Below, one piece after another: positions 11,128-20,305 of a stretch of DNA of 64,000 bases (its first letter is position 1; every line of letters starts with the position of its first letter). Location: NCBI GenBank assembly GCA_025024175.1, contig QCXZ01000064.1, positions 11,904,001 through 11,968,000 of the forward strand, in the 5' to 3' direction. This DNA comes from Rhyzopertha dominica. Its lineage: Eukaryota > Arthropoda > Insecta > Coleoptera > Bostrichidae. The notes beneath the pieces were generated by a model, which worked only from the letters and a program-made list of their open reading frames with translations, made no database searches and had not been told where the DNA came from. The translations under genes were made by a program, and so were the position numbers.

Positions 11128-13220
11128 TTCATTTGCTAATAGATATCCTAGGCTTTCTCGCATAAATCGCGCGTTATTCAATTAGTTCTCAGGTATTATT
11201 TCGCTAATCATCTGAATGTTTTGATTTCGAAGAATTCGAAAAATTTGTGATCGATATTTTTGTTTCGTATAAAATGTTCCTAAAAATATGCTTCTTGAAA
11301 ACTGTGAAATTTTAATTTTAAATTTTAATCGTTTCTGCATAAGTTTGGGAACAACTGTTTAGTGAGTTTTTTAAGTAACATTCTAAAATATCATATTTCT
11401 ATATTTAAGAAGTGATAAGCGATTATTAGTATTCAACAGTCACGGCAAACTATTGACAGCATTTAACACCTTTTACACTTTGAGCATTAATAATGTTTGT
11501 TTTAGAAGATGGAGGGTAATGTTTCAAAGCTTAGCATGGAACTATATAGAACTATATAGAAACACTATTCAGCATTATCGAAACCATGTAAAGTGATGCA
11601 ACTTTGAAAAGCTTTGGATATTAAGTTAAGATGGCATCTACAAAAACTATTGCTAGCATAATTCTCAAACAAAGCACGAGTCGTTTTTGACACGCCATGC
11701 CATTGCAAGCTACATAAAAAGTGCCCTAGTGGGTTACGTTTTCAAAACTTCTTCCGGCTTCGTTGAAAAGCTGCGGGACAAAATTTATAATGCAGTTTTT
11801 CAGGTATTTTTAATTTTCCAGAACATGGTAATATAATTATAATAATAATCCGATTTTGAAATCCGACATGTTCCTCATAAAATTCTCTAAAACATCCTCC
11901 GAGATCTCGTGATATGAATCACCCATTTGGAACAGAATACATTGAAAAGAATGTCGCTAATTAAGTATAATAAAATATTAGTCATAGGCATTTGCTGCAT
12001 TTTGTGCTTGTAAGAATGCACATATAGAATCTTAGTGGATGTTTGCTAAGATTATTTATTTTGTGGTATTTTGTGTCGCTAAATACCGTACAGTGTATGG
12101 AAATTATTAGATTCTGGAGTCAAATTTATGTCATCTAAAGTGAGGCAGCAAAATAACTTTATCTTTCATTTAACTTTTGAACCTTCCTAAGCAATAAATT
12201 TCACCGAACTCCTTCCTAGACCTCATTTATTGCAAGGTGCAGTCTAACTATGCGCTAACACGAACGAATGTCCTAATTTTCTCGCCCCCACGTAGAAGCA
12301 CAGTACTCTAGAGCAGCTCTTAAGGCAGATAAATGAATTAATTACAGGAAGGACTTTGCACTCCCATGGCACACTCATGCAAGTAACTTACTTTTTATAC
12401 CGAATACTTTTATCGTAGCAATTTACAACATATCCTCAAGGGTCTAAAATTACTCCTACGTCGCACCCCCAGACTAATTGCACTCTCGCCTAATGGCTAC
12501 TTTAAATGATATACACCTGCCATAGCAATTTTATATTCAGCAAACAAGGCTCTTGAAGCGGCGCGAACTTAATTCCGAAACTTCGCAGCGTCGTTAGCAG
12601 TAATCCCAGAAATTTTAAATCCGCGAGGAGAAAATCGACAGAAAGTTTCATCCCCATCTCAGACCTCGACGGGCGAATTTTAATTTCAGGAACCTTTCCG
12701 AGTAATTTGGCAACTAATTTCAGACAAGAAAAAAAGCGGGGTGGGCAAAGTGTACGAATCTTTTATGGATGATTGTTCTGGCTTTAAATATAGATTTGAG
12801 AGAGGTATGGACAGATTACCATAGTGTACGTTTATGAATTCTATAATACGAGTATCTGTAGTCGCCTGCTGAATACTAATTGACATAAAGAGAAGAAAAA
12901 GCGAGAAACAATATATATTGACATTGTTTTATGTAATCATTCAACTGACCTATATTTCAGAGTTGGAATGGTTAGTGGGGAGCAGAATAGGCCGTACATG
13001 TATTTATTTAAACACACTCCAAAGCCAAATTTCATCATTTATACTGTTGTCATCAATTAGTATGAAGTGACTTAATTTCATTGTTGCCAGAGGTAGGGTT
13101 GCTAAAAAATGGCTAGTATCCATATTTTGTATCTTCGATACTTTTGCTTGCCAGTATCAATGGCGAACGACATCACGTCAAAAAATTTCGATACACGGAA
13201 TATTAGGGATATCGATATAA
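11128..13220. other. Non-coding, no gene recognised
   Basis: Two kilobases without a supportable gene. A locally GC-richer patch with many CG dinucleotides lies at about 12550-12680 inside very AT-rich sequence. It has no open frame with a motif and could be a conserved non-coding element, which cannot be judged from one genome. Confidence 0.5.
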
Positions 13221-14028
13221 AGGGTTCGCCACCTAAAACTCCCCAGGCTCACACTTTATTATTTTAGTTACAACCTTAAGTTATATGTCATAGCATAGTG
13301 AGTGTCCATTTTTTTGCCGATTATGATACCTATTTTGCAAATAAAGTTAATTTTTGTAAATATTTTTTACCTTACCCTGTATAATAAATATTGCTTCATA
13401 ATTGGATGCCGACTTTTGTCTTCCTCAATTTGTGTTATTACAATATACGCGTAATTTTTACTCCTTCTTAATGAAAAGCAAGAAAAACTCGTCGCCGCCA
13501 ATTCTGTTAATAGGGCTGTTCATATTTTTTTAAGTGTTAGTTTAACAGCTTATTACGGTACAAATTATGCCTTAGATACCCACTGCTGCACACAAAATCG
13601 CAAAATTTAGAGTAACTTAAATAAATCAAGTATAAAAGAGAAAACACGCACTAGCCTTATCGTAGGGTATCGTTTTCTAGCCTCTCTCTTTTTAGAACGA
13701 ACTTTGTACTTGATTTATTTAAAAGTTATTGTCAATTTTGGGGTTTTGTGTGCAACGATGGGTATGTAGGCATAATTTGTACCGTAATAAGCTATTAAAC
13801 TAACACTTAAAAAATTGTGAACAGCCCTACTAACAGAATATGGCGGTGACCAGTTTTCTTGTTTTTCATTAAGAAACAGTAAAAATTACGCATACGATGT
13901 AGTGACACAAATTGAAGAAGACAATAGTCGGCATCCAACTATGAAGCAATATTTATTGTACGGGGTAAAGTAAAAAAATATTTACAAAAATTAGCTAAGC
14001 CTAGGGAGTTTTAGGTGGCTGGCCCTGT
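13221..14028. mobile_element. Foldback-type element with ~370-bp inverted arms
   Basis: The left arm starts agggttcgccacctaaaac and the right arm ends with the inverse, gttttaggtggctggccct. The arms continue inward for several hundred bases with matching words in reverse order: tttgtaaatattttttac, ttgcttcataattggatgccgac, the gtaatttttact block, aacagctta and acaaattatgcct. A centre of roughly 60 bp (about 13630-13690) is not shared. The arms are diverged, at perhaps 85 percent. No protein is encoded. The terminal AGGG/CCCT and surrounding TA-rich sequence do not give a clear target duplication. Confidence 0.7.
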
Positions 14029-14284
14029 ATGATAAATATGGCATTAGACGGTGCGTACCAGGTACGTAAACAATGTTACTGTTTCTTACGTTTAATATAC
14101 TATTCTCGTGTAGACTGGTAGTGTTATAATCACTGTACATAAAGGAATGTTGAGTTACAATGGCAAAATGTTCGATTTACTTAAAAATTGAAAACTGATC
14201 CATCTTCTCGAAGTGGAGTAATTAATTAATTCTTCAAAAGAAAATATTCTTAATGTGAACTTCCACTTTATTTTTCAATTGTAT

Positions 14285-14316
14285 AGCGCTTTCGGCTAAA
14301 TGCTAGCCATCGTCAG
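14285..14316 (-). ncRNA. Hammerhead motif in left inverted arm (half stem I)
   Basis: On the minus strand: CUGACGA (14316-14310), stem II GGCUA/UAGCC, GAAA (14293-14290), palindromic AGCGCU (14290-14285). It is an inverted copy of the motif at 14809. The inverted repeat stops right at the core, so the 5' strand of stem I is replaced by PLE coding sequence and stem I cannot form well. Probably inactive. Confidence 0.6.
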
Positions 14317-14704
14317 TTTTGTCCGTAATAAAGACCAAATTTCAGTTTTAAATAATTCAGGCGTTTATAGTTTTTCCTGTAATGATTGCAATTCAGTTTA
14401 TATTGGACAAACCGGAAGATCCTTTTTAACTAGAGGTAAAGAACATTTGAAACAATTTGAAAAATATAAAAATACAGATATTGTTACAACAAATTCTTCG
14501 TTAGCTAACCATTTATTAGTAAATAAACACACTGCCACGCTAGACAATCTAAATTCATTACATTTGTGTACTAAATCATCTAAATTAAATTATTTGGAAA
14601 TTTTAGAGATTTATAAAATTATTAACGAACAAAATTTTACTATTCTAAATGATTTTTGTAATTTCAATTGTCCTATTCTAAATTCTTTGTTTGATCTAAA
14701 TTAA
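14300..14704 (+). pseudogene. PLE GIY-YIG endonuclease domain, truncated
   Basis: An open frame of 134 codons encodes the GIY-YIG nuclease module of a Penelope-like protein. GIY-YIG appears as G-V-Y-S-F-S-C (residues 21-27) and Y-I-G-Q-T-G-R (residues 35-41), with the conserved arginine after it, the R-G-K-E-H segment, and a C-x2-C zinc-type pair in S-C-N-D-C. In PLEs this domain lies C-terminal to the reverse transcriptase and nicks target DNA. All of the reverse transcriptase is missing. The first five or six codons of the open frame are translated from the inverted hammerhead repeat, so the ATG at 14300 is not the native start and true PLE coding begins near 14317. The natural stop TAA (14702-14704) is intact. 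Confidence 0.8.
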
Positions 14705-14808
14705 TGTTTCGTTTGAGTTACTGGCATGTGGGTTGCATTTTAGTTTGTAGTCAAGTTTGCTTGTTTCTGTTTTTTGACTTTGTCAAACTGTTAGTTTCCT
14801 TTTAATGT

Positions 14809-14851
14809 TTGTACTGACGATGGCTAGCATTTAGCCGAAAGCGCTATACAA
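14809..14851 (+). ncRNA. Hammerhead ribozyme motif at PLE 3' end
   Basis: Hand fold: stem I UUGUA (14809-14813) with UACAA (14847-14851), core CUGACGA (14814-14820), stem II GGCUA/UAGCC (14822-14826 with 14832-14836), GAAA (14837-14840), palindromic AGCGCU for a dimeric stem III, and cleavage expected after 14846 (triplet CUA). All invariant core bases are present. One extra U (14821) sits between core and stem II, as in the copies at 11033 and 52325, so it may be a family trait. PLE hammerheads of this dimeric kind are described in the literature. Confidence 0.72.
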
Positions 14852-14900
14852 TTGAAAAATAAAGTGGAAGTTCACATTAATAATATTTTCTTTTGAAGAA

Positions 14901-16760
14901 TTCGATTTACTTGTTAGACTGACCAAGCTTTTGAACAAATGGTCGAACGCAAGTGCAGAGTGGCTAGCCGTGTAGTGCCTTATATAGCGAATAATTGACA
15001 AAATGTTTAATTTATTTGTTAGATTGCTCGTGTTTCAACAAATGGTTGATTTATCTGATGAACGCAAGCGCACAGTAAAACTGATACACGTGCATTGCCT
15101 TGTATAGCGTATCAATGTAAACTGAACTTGCCAGGCCCTCTGGGCATAATGGCCACGTATCACCAAATGGTCGAATTGTTTGACGAACAGAAGTATCGAA
15201 GAGGGTGGGTTGATGTATTTTGCTTTGCGGAGAATATATTATTATCCTCAGAACAATAGTGTGGAAATCACCTTGCATAAAGGGATGCTGAGTTACAATG
15301 ACAAAATGTTCAATGTGTCTGTTATGTGGCAGTTCGCGGAGGCTAATTGTGTATATGAACACTCAAACAATCGCCCAAGCCTACTACTTTTCACTAATTT
15401 TAGCATTTTCACTCACCCGGTGCCTTCCGCCCTTATACGTCATTAGGTTGACCGGATAACGACGTCCTTCGTTAGGTGGTGTAAGGACACCGTAAAACGA
15501 ACACAAAAGAGACAGAAACAAGAAATGGAAATAGGTTCTAATTATCGCCAGGTAGAGCCGAGAATCATTGAGCATGCTCCACTTACCTTTGACTTAGTCA
15601 AGTCGGCTGCTAAACCTTGTGAGCCTCGGGGAGCGGTTGAACTCCGGTGGCGGACGCGAACACACACGCACTACTTAATTTAGAATAAGCCGGATTAAAT
15701 GAGGTTTAAATTTTTCTAACCACAAATATATTTACAAATTCCAAATGAATCGCATGCAATAACAAAAATATAAATAGTAATAATGGTGATAAATTGAGGC
15801 GAAATTACGGCGTGTATCGTCGTATGAACCGCCACTAAGACAACTTATGAAAATTTATATTCAAGTCTTTAGGTAACTCCGAAAAGCAATTGAGGCGCAA
15901 GTTGAGCACAAGATCGATTCATTTTGAATCATACTCAAGTCCTTAAATAAGCTCGGTATAAAATGTTCCAGAAAGTTTGAACGCTCCACTTTGATTGCTT
16001 ATTGGTAAGTTATTGCCGAGTATCTGTTACGGAACAAAACAGTGTACGATTTTGAATGACTTCTTCGAGTTTTTCTTTGTTAAATCACCTAAACCGAGTC
16101 AGGATGTTATAAACAAAAGTGACAATGCACAATAAAATTCGACAATGACCGTTCTATAATGTTCAAACACCTTCGCTTGTATAAGTTCGAAAAAAATATT
16201 GACCATGTCTAATCTGTTATCCATCTGCAAAATACTCATAAAAAATCGTTAAATTTTGCCCTAGGAACAACCCACGTGTTACAGTTATACCGATCAAGGG
16301 TTTCAATAAAAGTCGATCGGACAAACGCAAGTGCAGGAAAAAATGGTTAAACTTGTATTGCCTTGTATAGCGCATCACTGTAAACTGATGGCGCCAGACC
16401 TGTTAGGAACTAGGCGATGACAAGTTACACTGGCTAAAGGTATAACAAACTCGGCAATTTATCTGACGAACATAAGTGCTAAGGAGAGTATATGTTACTT
16501 TGTGGGAAATGTATTTGCATACTGACAGAGTTGAACCCATTGGACATAAAAGGATGTCGAGTTATATTGACAATTGGTCGATCAATCTGACGAACGCAAG
16601 TGCATCAGAAAGTGGCTAGGCGTGTATTGCCATGTATGTAGTATCACTGCGAACTGAGGCCTGTCAAGGAGATGCCAAAATTTTCGATGTCTCTGTTAGA
16701 TTGACTAAATGTTTCAACAAATTGTCGATTTATCTGACATGTAGCCAGCGCCTTGCCCGC
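14901..16760. repeat. Interrupted repeat units around GACGAACGCAAGTGC
   Basis: The word gacgaacgcaagtgc or a close variant recurs at 14944, 15057, 16321, 16465 and 16589. It is usually preceded by atttatctgac or atcaatctgac, and often followed about 20-40 bp later by tgtattgccttgtatagcg and a cactgtaaactga word. A second shared block (aaagga-tgttgagttacaatggcaaaatgttc) occurs at 14150, 15281 and 16542. The pattern is that of a decayed tandem or composite repeat. The PLE at 14183 landed inside one unit. About 15345-16310 lies between units and has no gene; a GC-richer patch at 15410-15680 contains no convincing exon. Confidence 0.55.
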
Positions 16761-16860
16761 GTAGATCATATCCCAAATATTAAATACACAAATAAAACTT
16801 CTTTGAAACATGCCAGACGTCAAATTTCTAACCAAATGCTTTGTATTTCACTTTTTAACT

Positions 16861-17105
16861 AAAAGCCTATATGTTTAAGTATTACTTTGAAAACAAACAA
16901 ACTCATCCCCTTTTCATCCGATCAGAGGTCTTTCCAAAAACAGTGAAATAGTGCATATATGTGTATTTTCTTACCAAAGGCCTATATATAAAATTGCATG
17001 TTTACTTATTGTTATCGCTTTGAAAACAACAGAAATTACATACGAATTTTCATTCCCCTTTTCATACCATTAGGGAAAGACTTAACAAACAGTTAAATAA
17101 GTGTG
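16861..17105. repeat. Tandem repeat of ~125 bp, left block
   Basis: Two diverged units, each running aaagcctatat ... aaaacaacagaaatt or similar ... catccccttttcat ... gaaagac/ggtcttt ... aacagtgaaatagtg. The same unit type resumes at 18480-18790 on the far side of a 1.1-kb inverted-repeat element. The ccccttttt word followed by a gggtagaattt word recalls a repeat common in insect DNA, but I cannot name it. Confidence 0.6.
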
Positions 17106-17345
17106 TATAGTTTGTGATTTGAAAGTTGAGCCTCACGTCATGATTTCGCAGAATCAAGCACCGACAACTAATTTTATTGTTGTGCCGTTCGTACTTACGT
17201 TGCTTATATGGAGTGGCATTTAGAACGTACGTCTCCTGCGCATTAGACATACGTGCCCGATTCTCTCTCTTTCTAATAGTAGCTGTCATGATGTAGATGG
17301 TGCGCTAACGTATGTCGCCAACTAATGTCATCATTGACATTTCAT

Positions 17346-18127
17346 CAGTGGCGTTGCATTATTATTTGTAGTGAGTGCCTCGCACTGATCTCTAATTAAC
17401 TGGATGTCGCATAAGTCATTCAAAACTGTGATCAGTAGCCACCATGCGGCTGGTACTCGTACTATCAATTTAACAGCGCGTTCAAATTTTAGGTTAGATC
17501 CTTAACTATATGATATGGTTATGAGTAAACGTTAACATCCAGTTTGTACGGTACATGTTTCTTACTCAAACACTACAACGATCATCTTTTGGAAATCTGC
17601 AGACAGATTTAAACCGTTAATCATTAACGTTATATTTACCACAGAAGCGAACCTTTGTCAAAATTTTAGTACAAGGACAAGCGGCTAGGCGTGTGGCGTA
17701 AATCTATCACAAATAATTTACATGCATTTTGGTATGTAAGCGACATCCAGTTATTTAGAGATCAGTGGTGCCTCGTGGTTTATCTTGCGATTTTGCAAAC
17801 TTTGTATTGAACCTTTAGTGAGTGTAGTTTATACCAAAAGAACTTGTGTAAGTTGGCGTACCTATAATATTAGTGTCTACTGTGTCACGAATTTATTTTA
17901 TTTTAGTGGTGCAACGCGATATTTGCTCTGATCTCTGGATCAGTGGATATTTGGACTTACGCTTTCCCACATTTAATTCGTAAGTAAATATTTCGTTTGC
18001 TTTTTATGCATAATTTTTTAAATAGTAGGAAGTTTTTCGAGTCTTATTTCATATTTGTCGATGTATGTAGTCTTTATGGAAGCGCACATTATGCACAATT
18101 TGTAGCCCGCTAAACAGCACGCCACTG
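17346..18127. mobile_element. Possible hAT-like element, CAGTGGCGT termini
   Basis: The left end is CAGTGGCGTTGC and the right end is the inverse, GCACGCCACTG, giving about 10 bp of terminal inverted repeat in the style of hAT non-autonomous elements. The 8 bp outside the two ends do not match, so the pairing could be fortuitous. Confidence 0.35.
17383..17767. mobile_element. MITE with 31-bp CACTGATCTC inverted ends
   Basis: The left arm, 17383-17413 (cactgatctctaattaactg...), and the right arm, 17737-17767 (...ttatttagagatcagtg), are inverted copies with about one or two mismatches. A loose third copy of the end (gatctctggatcagtgg) is at 17929. The interior is non-coding. Confidence 0.6.
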
Positions 18128-18479
18128 AAAAATCTGACAGAGGCTTTCAATCGATTTGAACCATACACTTTAGATTTATGACGTGAGGTTCAACTTTCAA
18201 ATCACAAACTATATTAATTTCTAAACTAAATGCAATGATGAACCGCATGGCCCCACACAAGCAGTAAAATGGGCTACTGTCAAAATGACAAATAAAAGTA
18301 GACTACCAGAGGAAAGCCAACAAGATGGCCGAAATGTCGTCACAAAATACATATGTAGTTTCTAATGGAACCAATTCCCGTAAGAGACAAAATATGCAGA
18401 CTAAATACAAAATTCAAGTTAATTACTCCGTAAATATAATCAACTTCTAAAAAAATGAGTATGCCTTATTTCACTCCCT

Positions 18480-18790
18480 CAGAGATGGAATTTAAAAGAC
18501 TGAAAAACGTATAAAATGGTTTCTAATTTAAAGCCTATATAGTAACGTTTCATGTTTTACACTTCAAAATTGACAGAAATCTATATAAACTCTCATCCCC
18601 TTTTTTCTCACCCTTAAAAGTGGAACTTTCAGAAACGCTGGAGCAATGTTTAATTATTCTTAGTCAAAAGCCTAAAAATAAAGTTTCATGCTTCTACCAT
18701 AAAATATAATAAATTTTCATCTCCTATTTCAGTCTTAGGGGTAGAATTTCCTTTCTTTAGCTATTGTTTACGTTAAACGCTCTGCTAAAT
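18480..18790. repeat. Tandem repeat of ~125 bp, right block
   Basis: Two to two and a half units like those at 16861-17105: aaagcctatatagtaacg ... catcccctttttt ... taaaagtggaactttc, then aaagcctaaaaataaag ... catctcctatttcag ... ggggtagaattt. Sequence 18214-18479 lies between this block and the inverted-repeat element and holds nothing I recognise. Confidence 0.55.
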
Positions 18791-20118
18791 CGTTGTTATA
18801 TGCAATTTGACCCATATCTAGGCTCTAGTTTGAGCAAATCTAAATTTATTTCTATTCCTTACGTCTAGTGATGATCTGCTAGGTACAATAGAGTATGTAC
18901 TTAACATACACCGGTGACCTAAAATACTTATTGCTCAATACTTTGTCATTTAGGGATTGTTTGAATATAGAAAATAATATGGGAAGTGGGAAACGTCCAG
19001 AATTTGCCCACCCCTTTATTTCTATTGCTTGTAAATTTTGTCTTAGTTTCCAGTTTCCTGAAAATTGTAGTATGCACTGTCTACTATAGTATTAAATTTC
19101 CCAGTTTACTTAAGCCGTAAGCTGTGCTGTTCTGAGACAGTGCGTGGTTTTCAAAATTATTCTACTAACCTAAGCATTTCCCTATCTACTCACTGTATAA
19201 TGCACAAATGAGTTTTCAGAGAAAGTTTAGCAACTGTAGCAATATTTTTTTGCCTGCGCTATCCTGGCGTAGCAAAAATTAATATTCACCGCAAGAGAGA
19301 GTCGGTGTAATTACCCTATATCAATTAGTATATTGCTCCCTGCACATTTTAACGTGGGCCACTGGGGAAATAAGTAACCACTCGCCGTTTTGTTGAATTC
19401 ATTAAGCGTTATCTCTAAGAATTAATCTTAGAGAGAACTCGCTGGCTACGAAAATTCTGGATAAAAATGAGGGTCAGAACGGTGTTTCAGCTCCTAACGA
19501 CATAGCGCATTTACGATGGTAGTAGAGGTTTTTAATTAACTTCGCAGTTACATTGCAGCATGGTCTGGTATAGCCGAATGTGAAAATAGGAACATCCTTG
19601 AATGGATGTGAATAAACACCATTCGTGCGAAAACGCTACCTTGTTAATTACGTTTCCAAAAAGTTGTACATTTTTAATTATAACGTTCTGTACTTTGAAC
19701 CAATTTTACTAGAAGATAACTACGAGTAGATATAATTTAATTTAGACAAAATCAAAAAATGGGTCGTGAGATTGTACGTAAAAATTATGCCATGATAGAA
19801 ATGTAGGTATAAATTAAAATCAATGTATATATCTGCTTCTTTTTCTACTCGTAATCGTATTTGAAAGAAACTAAATATTATTATTGAATAGTATTATTTA
19901 TATATTTTAATGTATTAATCATACTCAAGTCAAATCATTAGACATACCTAAGGACACTGTATACATGCAGTAGCGCCTTAGGTCCCTAATTCATAATGAA
20001 TTAAAGAGAAATACTTTTTTGGGACCCAATATGGCGGATGGTTTAAATGTCAACAAGGTGACAGCTGGCCTGAAAGTTTTGTTTGTGAAATAGTGCGATT
20101 TGACAGTGATGAGATCTA
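18791..20118. other. Non-coding, no gene recognised
   Basis: AT-rich sequence. No frame with a recognisable motif on either strand, and no terminal repeats detected. Confidence 0.55.
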
Positions 20119-20305
20119 CTGGTAGATACTTCCGGGTTAGTTGGTCGTGGTAGTGGCGGTTTTTTCTTCGCTGACGTTTCGCTCGGAGACAGCTAAGTCC
20201 ACGATGAACTTTGCTCTGAAAATTCTCATCACAGCAGTGGGCGAAACGTCAGCGAAGCGAAAATCGCCACGACAACGACCAACTAACTCGGCAGTATATA
20301 CCATT
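20119..20305. repeat. Inverted repeat, ~64-bp arms, hammerhead-like ends
   Basis: The left arm (20119-20182, ending cttcgctgacgtttcgc) returns inverted as the right arm (20241-20305, starting gcgaaacgtcagcgaag and continuing to gccgagttag-type words on the other strand). The 58-bp spacer is not shared. Outward-facing GAAACGUCAGCG words sit on each arm. The layout mirrors the bracketing inverted repeats of the PLE at 14183, so this is probably the inverted terminus of another PLE family whose coding part is gone. Confidence 0.65.
20209..20257 (+). ncRNA. Degenerate hammerhead ribozyme motif
   Basis: Hand fold: stem I CUUUGCU (20209-20215) pairs with AGCGAAG (20251-20257) over 7 bp, with one G-U. 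CUGA follows directly (20216-20219). A weak stem II CUCAU/GUGGG precedes GAAA (20243-20246). CG then UC gives the expected cleavage triplet GUC after 20250. The core reads CUGAAAA instead of CUGANGA, so the invariant G8 is lost and the motif is likely inactive. The exact stem I next to both core halves argues against chance. Confidence 0.45.

Larger units (their letters stand above)
14183..14900 (+). mobile_element. 5'-truncated Penelope-like element with 12-bp TSD
   Basis: The insert is bounded by a perfect 12-bp direct repeat, ttcgatttactt, at 14171-14182 and 14901-14912. Joining the flanks restores a continuous copy of an older repeat also seen near 15290. Inside, an 85-bp near-perfect inverted repeat (14232-14316 and 14814-14898) brackets the remaining endonuclease frame. 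Each arm carries a hammerhead core, facing outward. Terminal inverted copies, 5' truncation and variable target duplications are typical of PLE insertions. The left 49 bp (14183-14231) match the left end of the 10368 copy. Confidence 0.8.
17106..18213. mobile_element. Element with 36-bp terminal inverted repeats, containing nested elements
   Basis: The left arm, 17106-17141 (tatagtttgtgatttgaaag...), and the right arm, 18178-18213, are inverted copies with one mismatch in 36. The element separates two blocks of the same tandem repeat, which supports insertion. Inside are further terminal pairs (17346/18127 and 17383/17767). No transposase frame is visible. It could be a MITE that served as a landing pad. 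Confidence 0.6.

Noticed and set aside
15051..15575. Open frames of 88-103 codons on both strands
   Set aside because: They overlap each other on opposite strands, sit in decayed repeat units and show no known motif.
20130..20182. Hammerhead on the minus strand of the left arm of the 20.1-kb inverted repeat
   Set aside because: GAAACGUC is there, but no CUGANGA core or stem I could be placed upstream.
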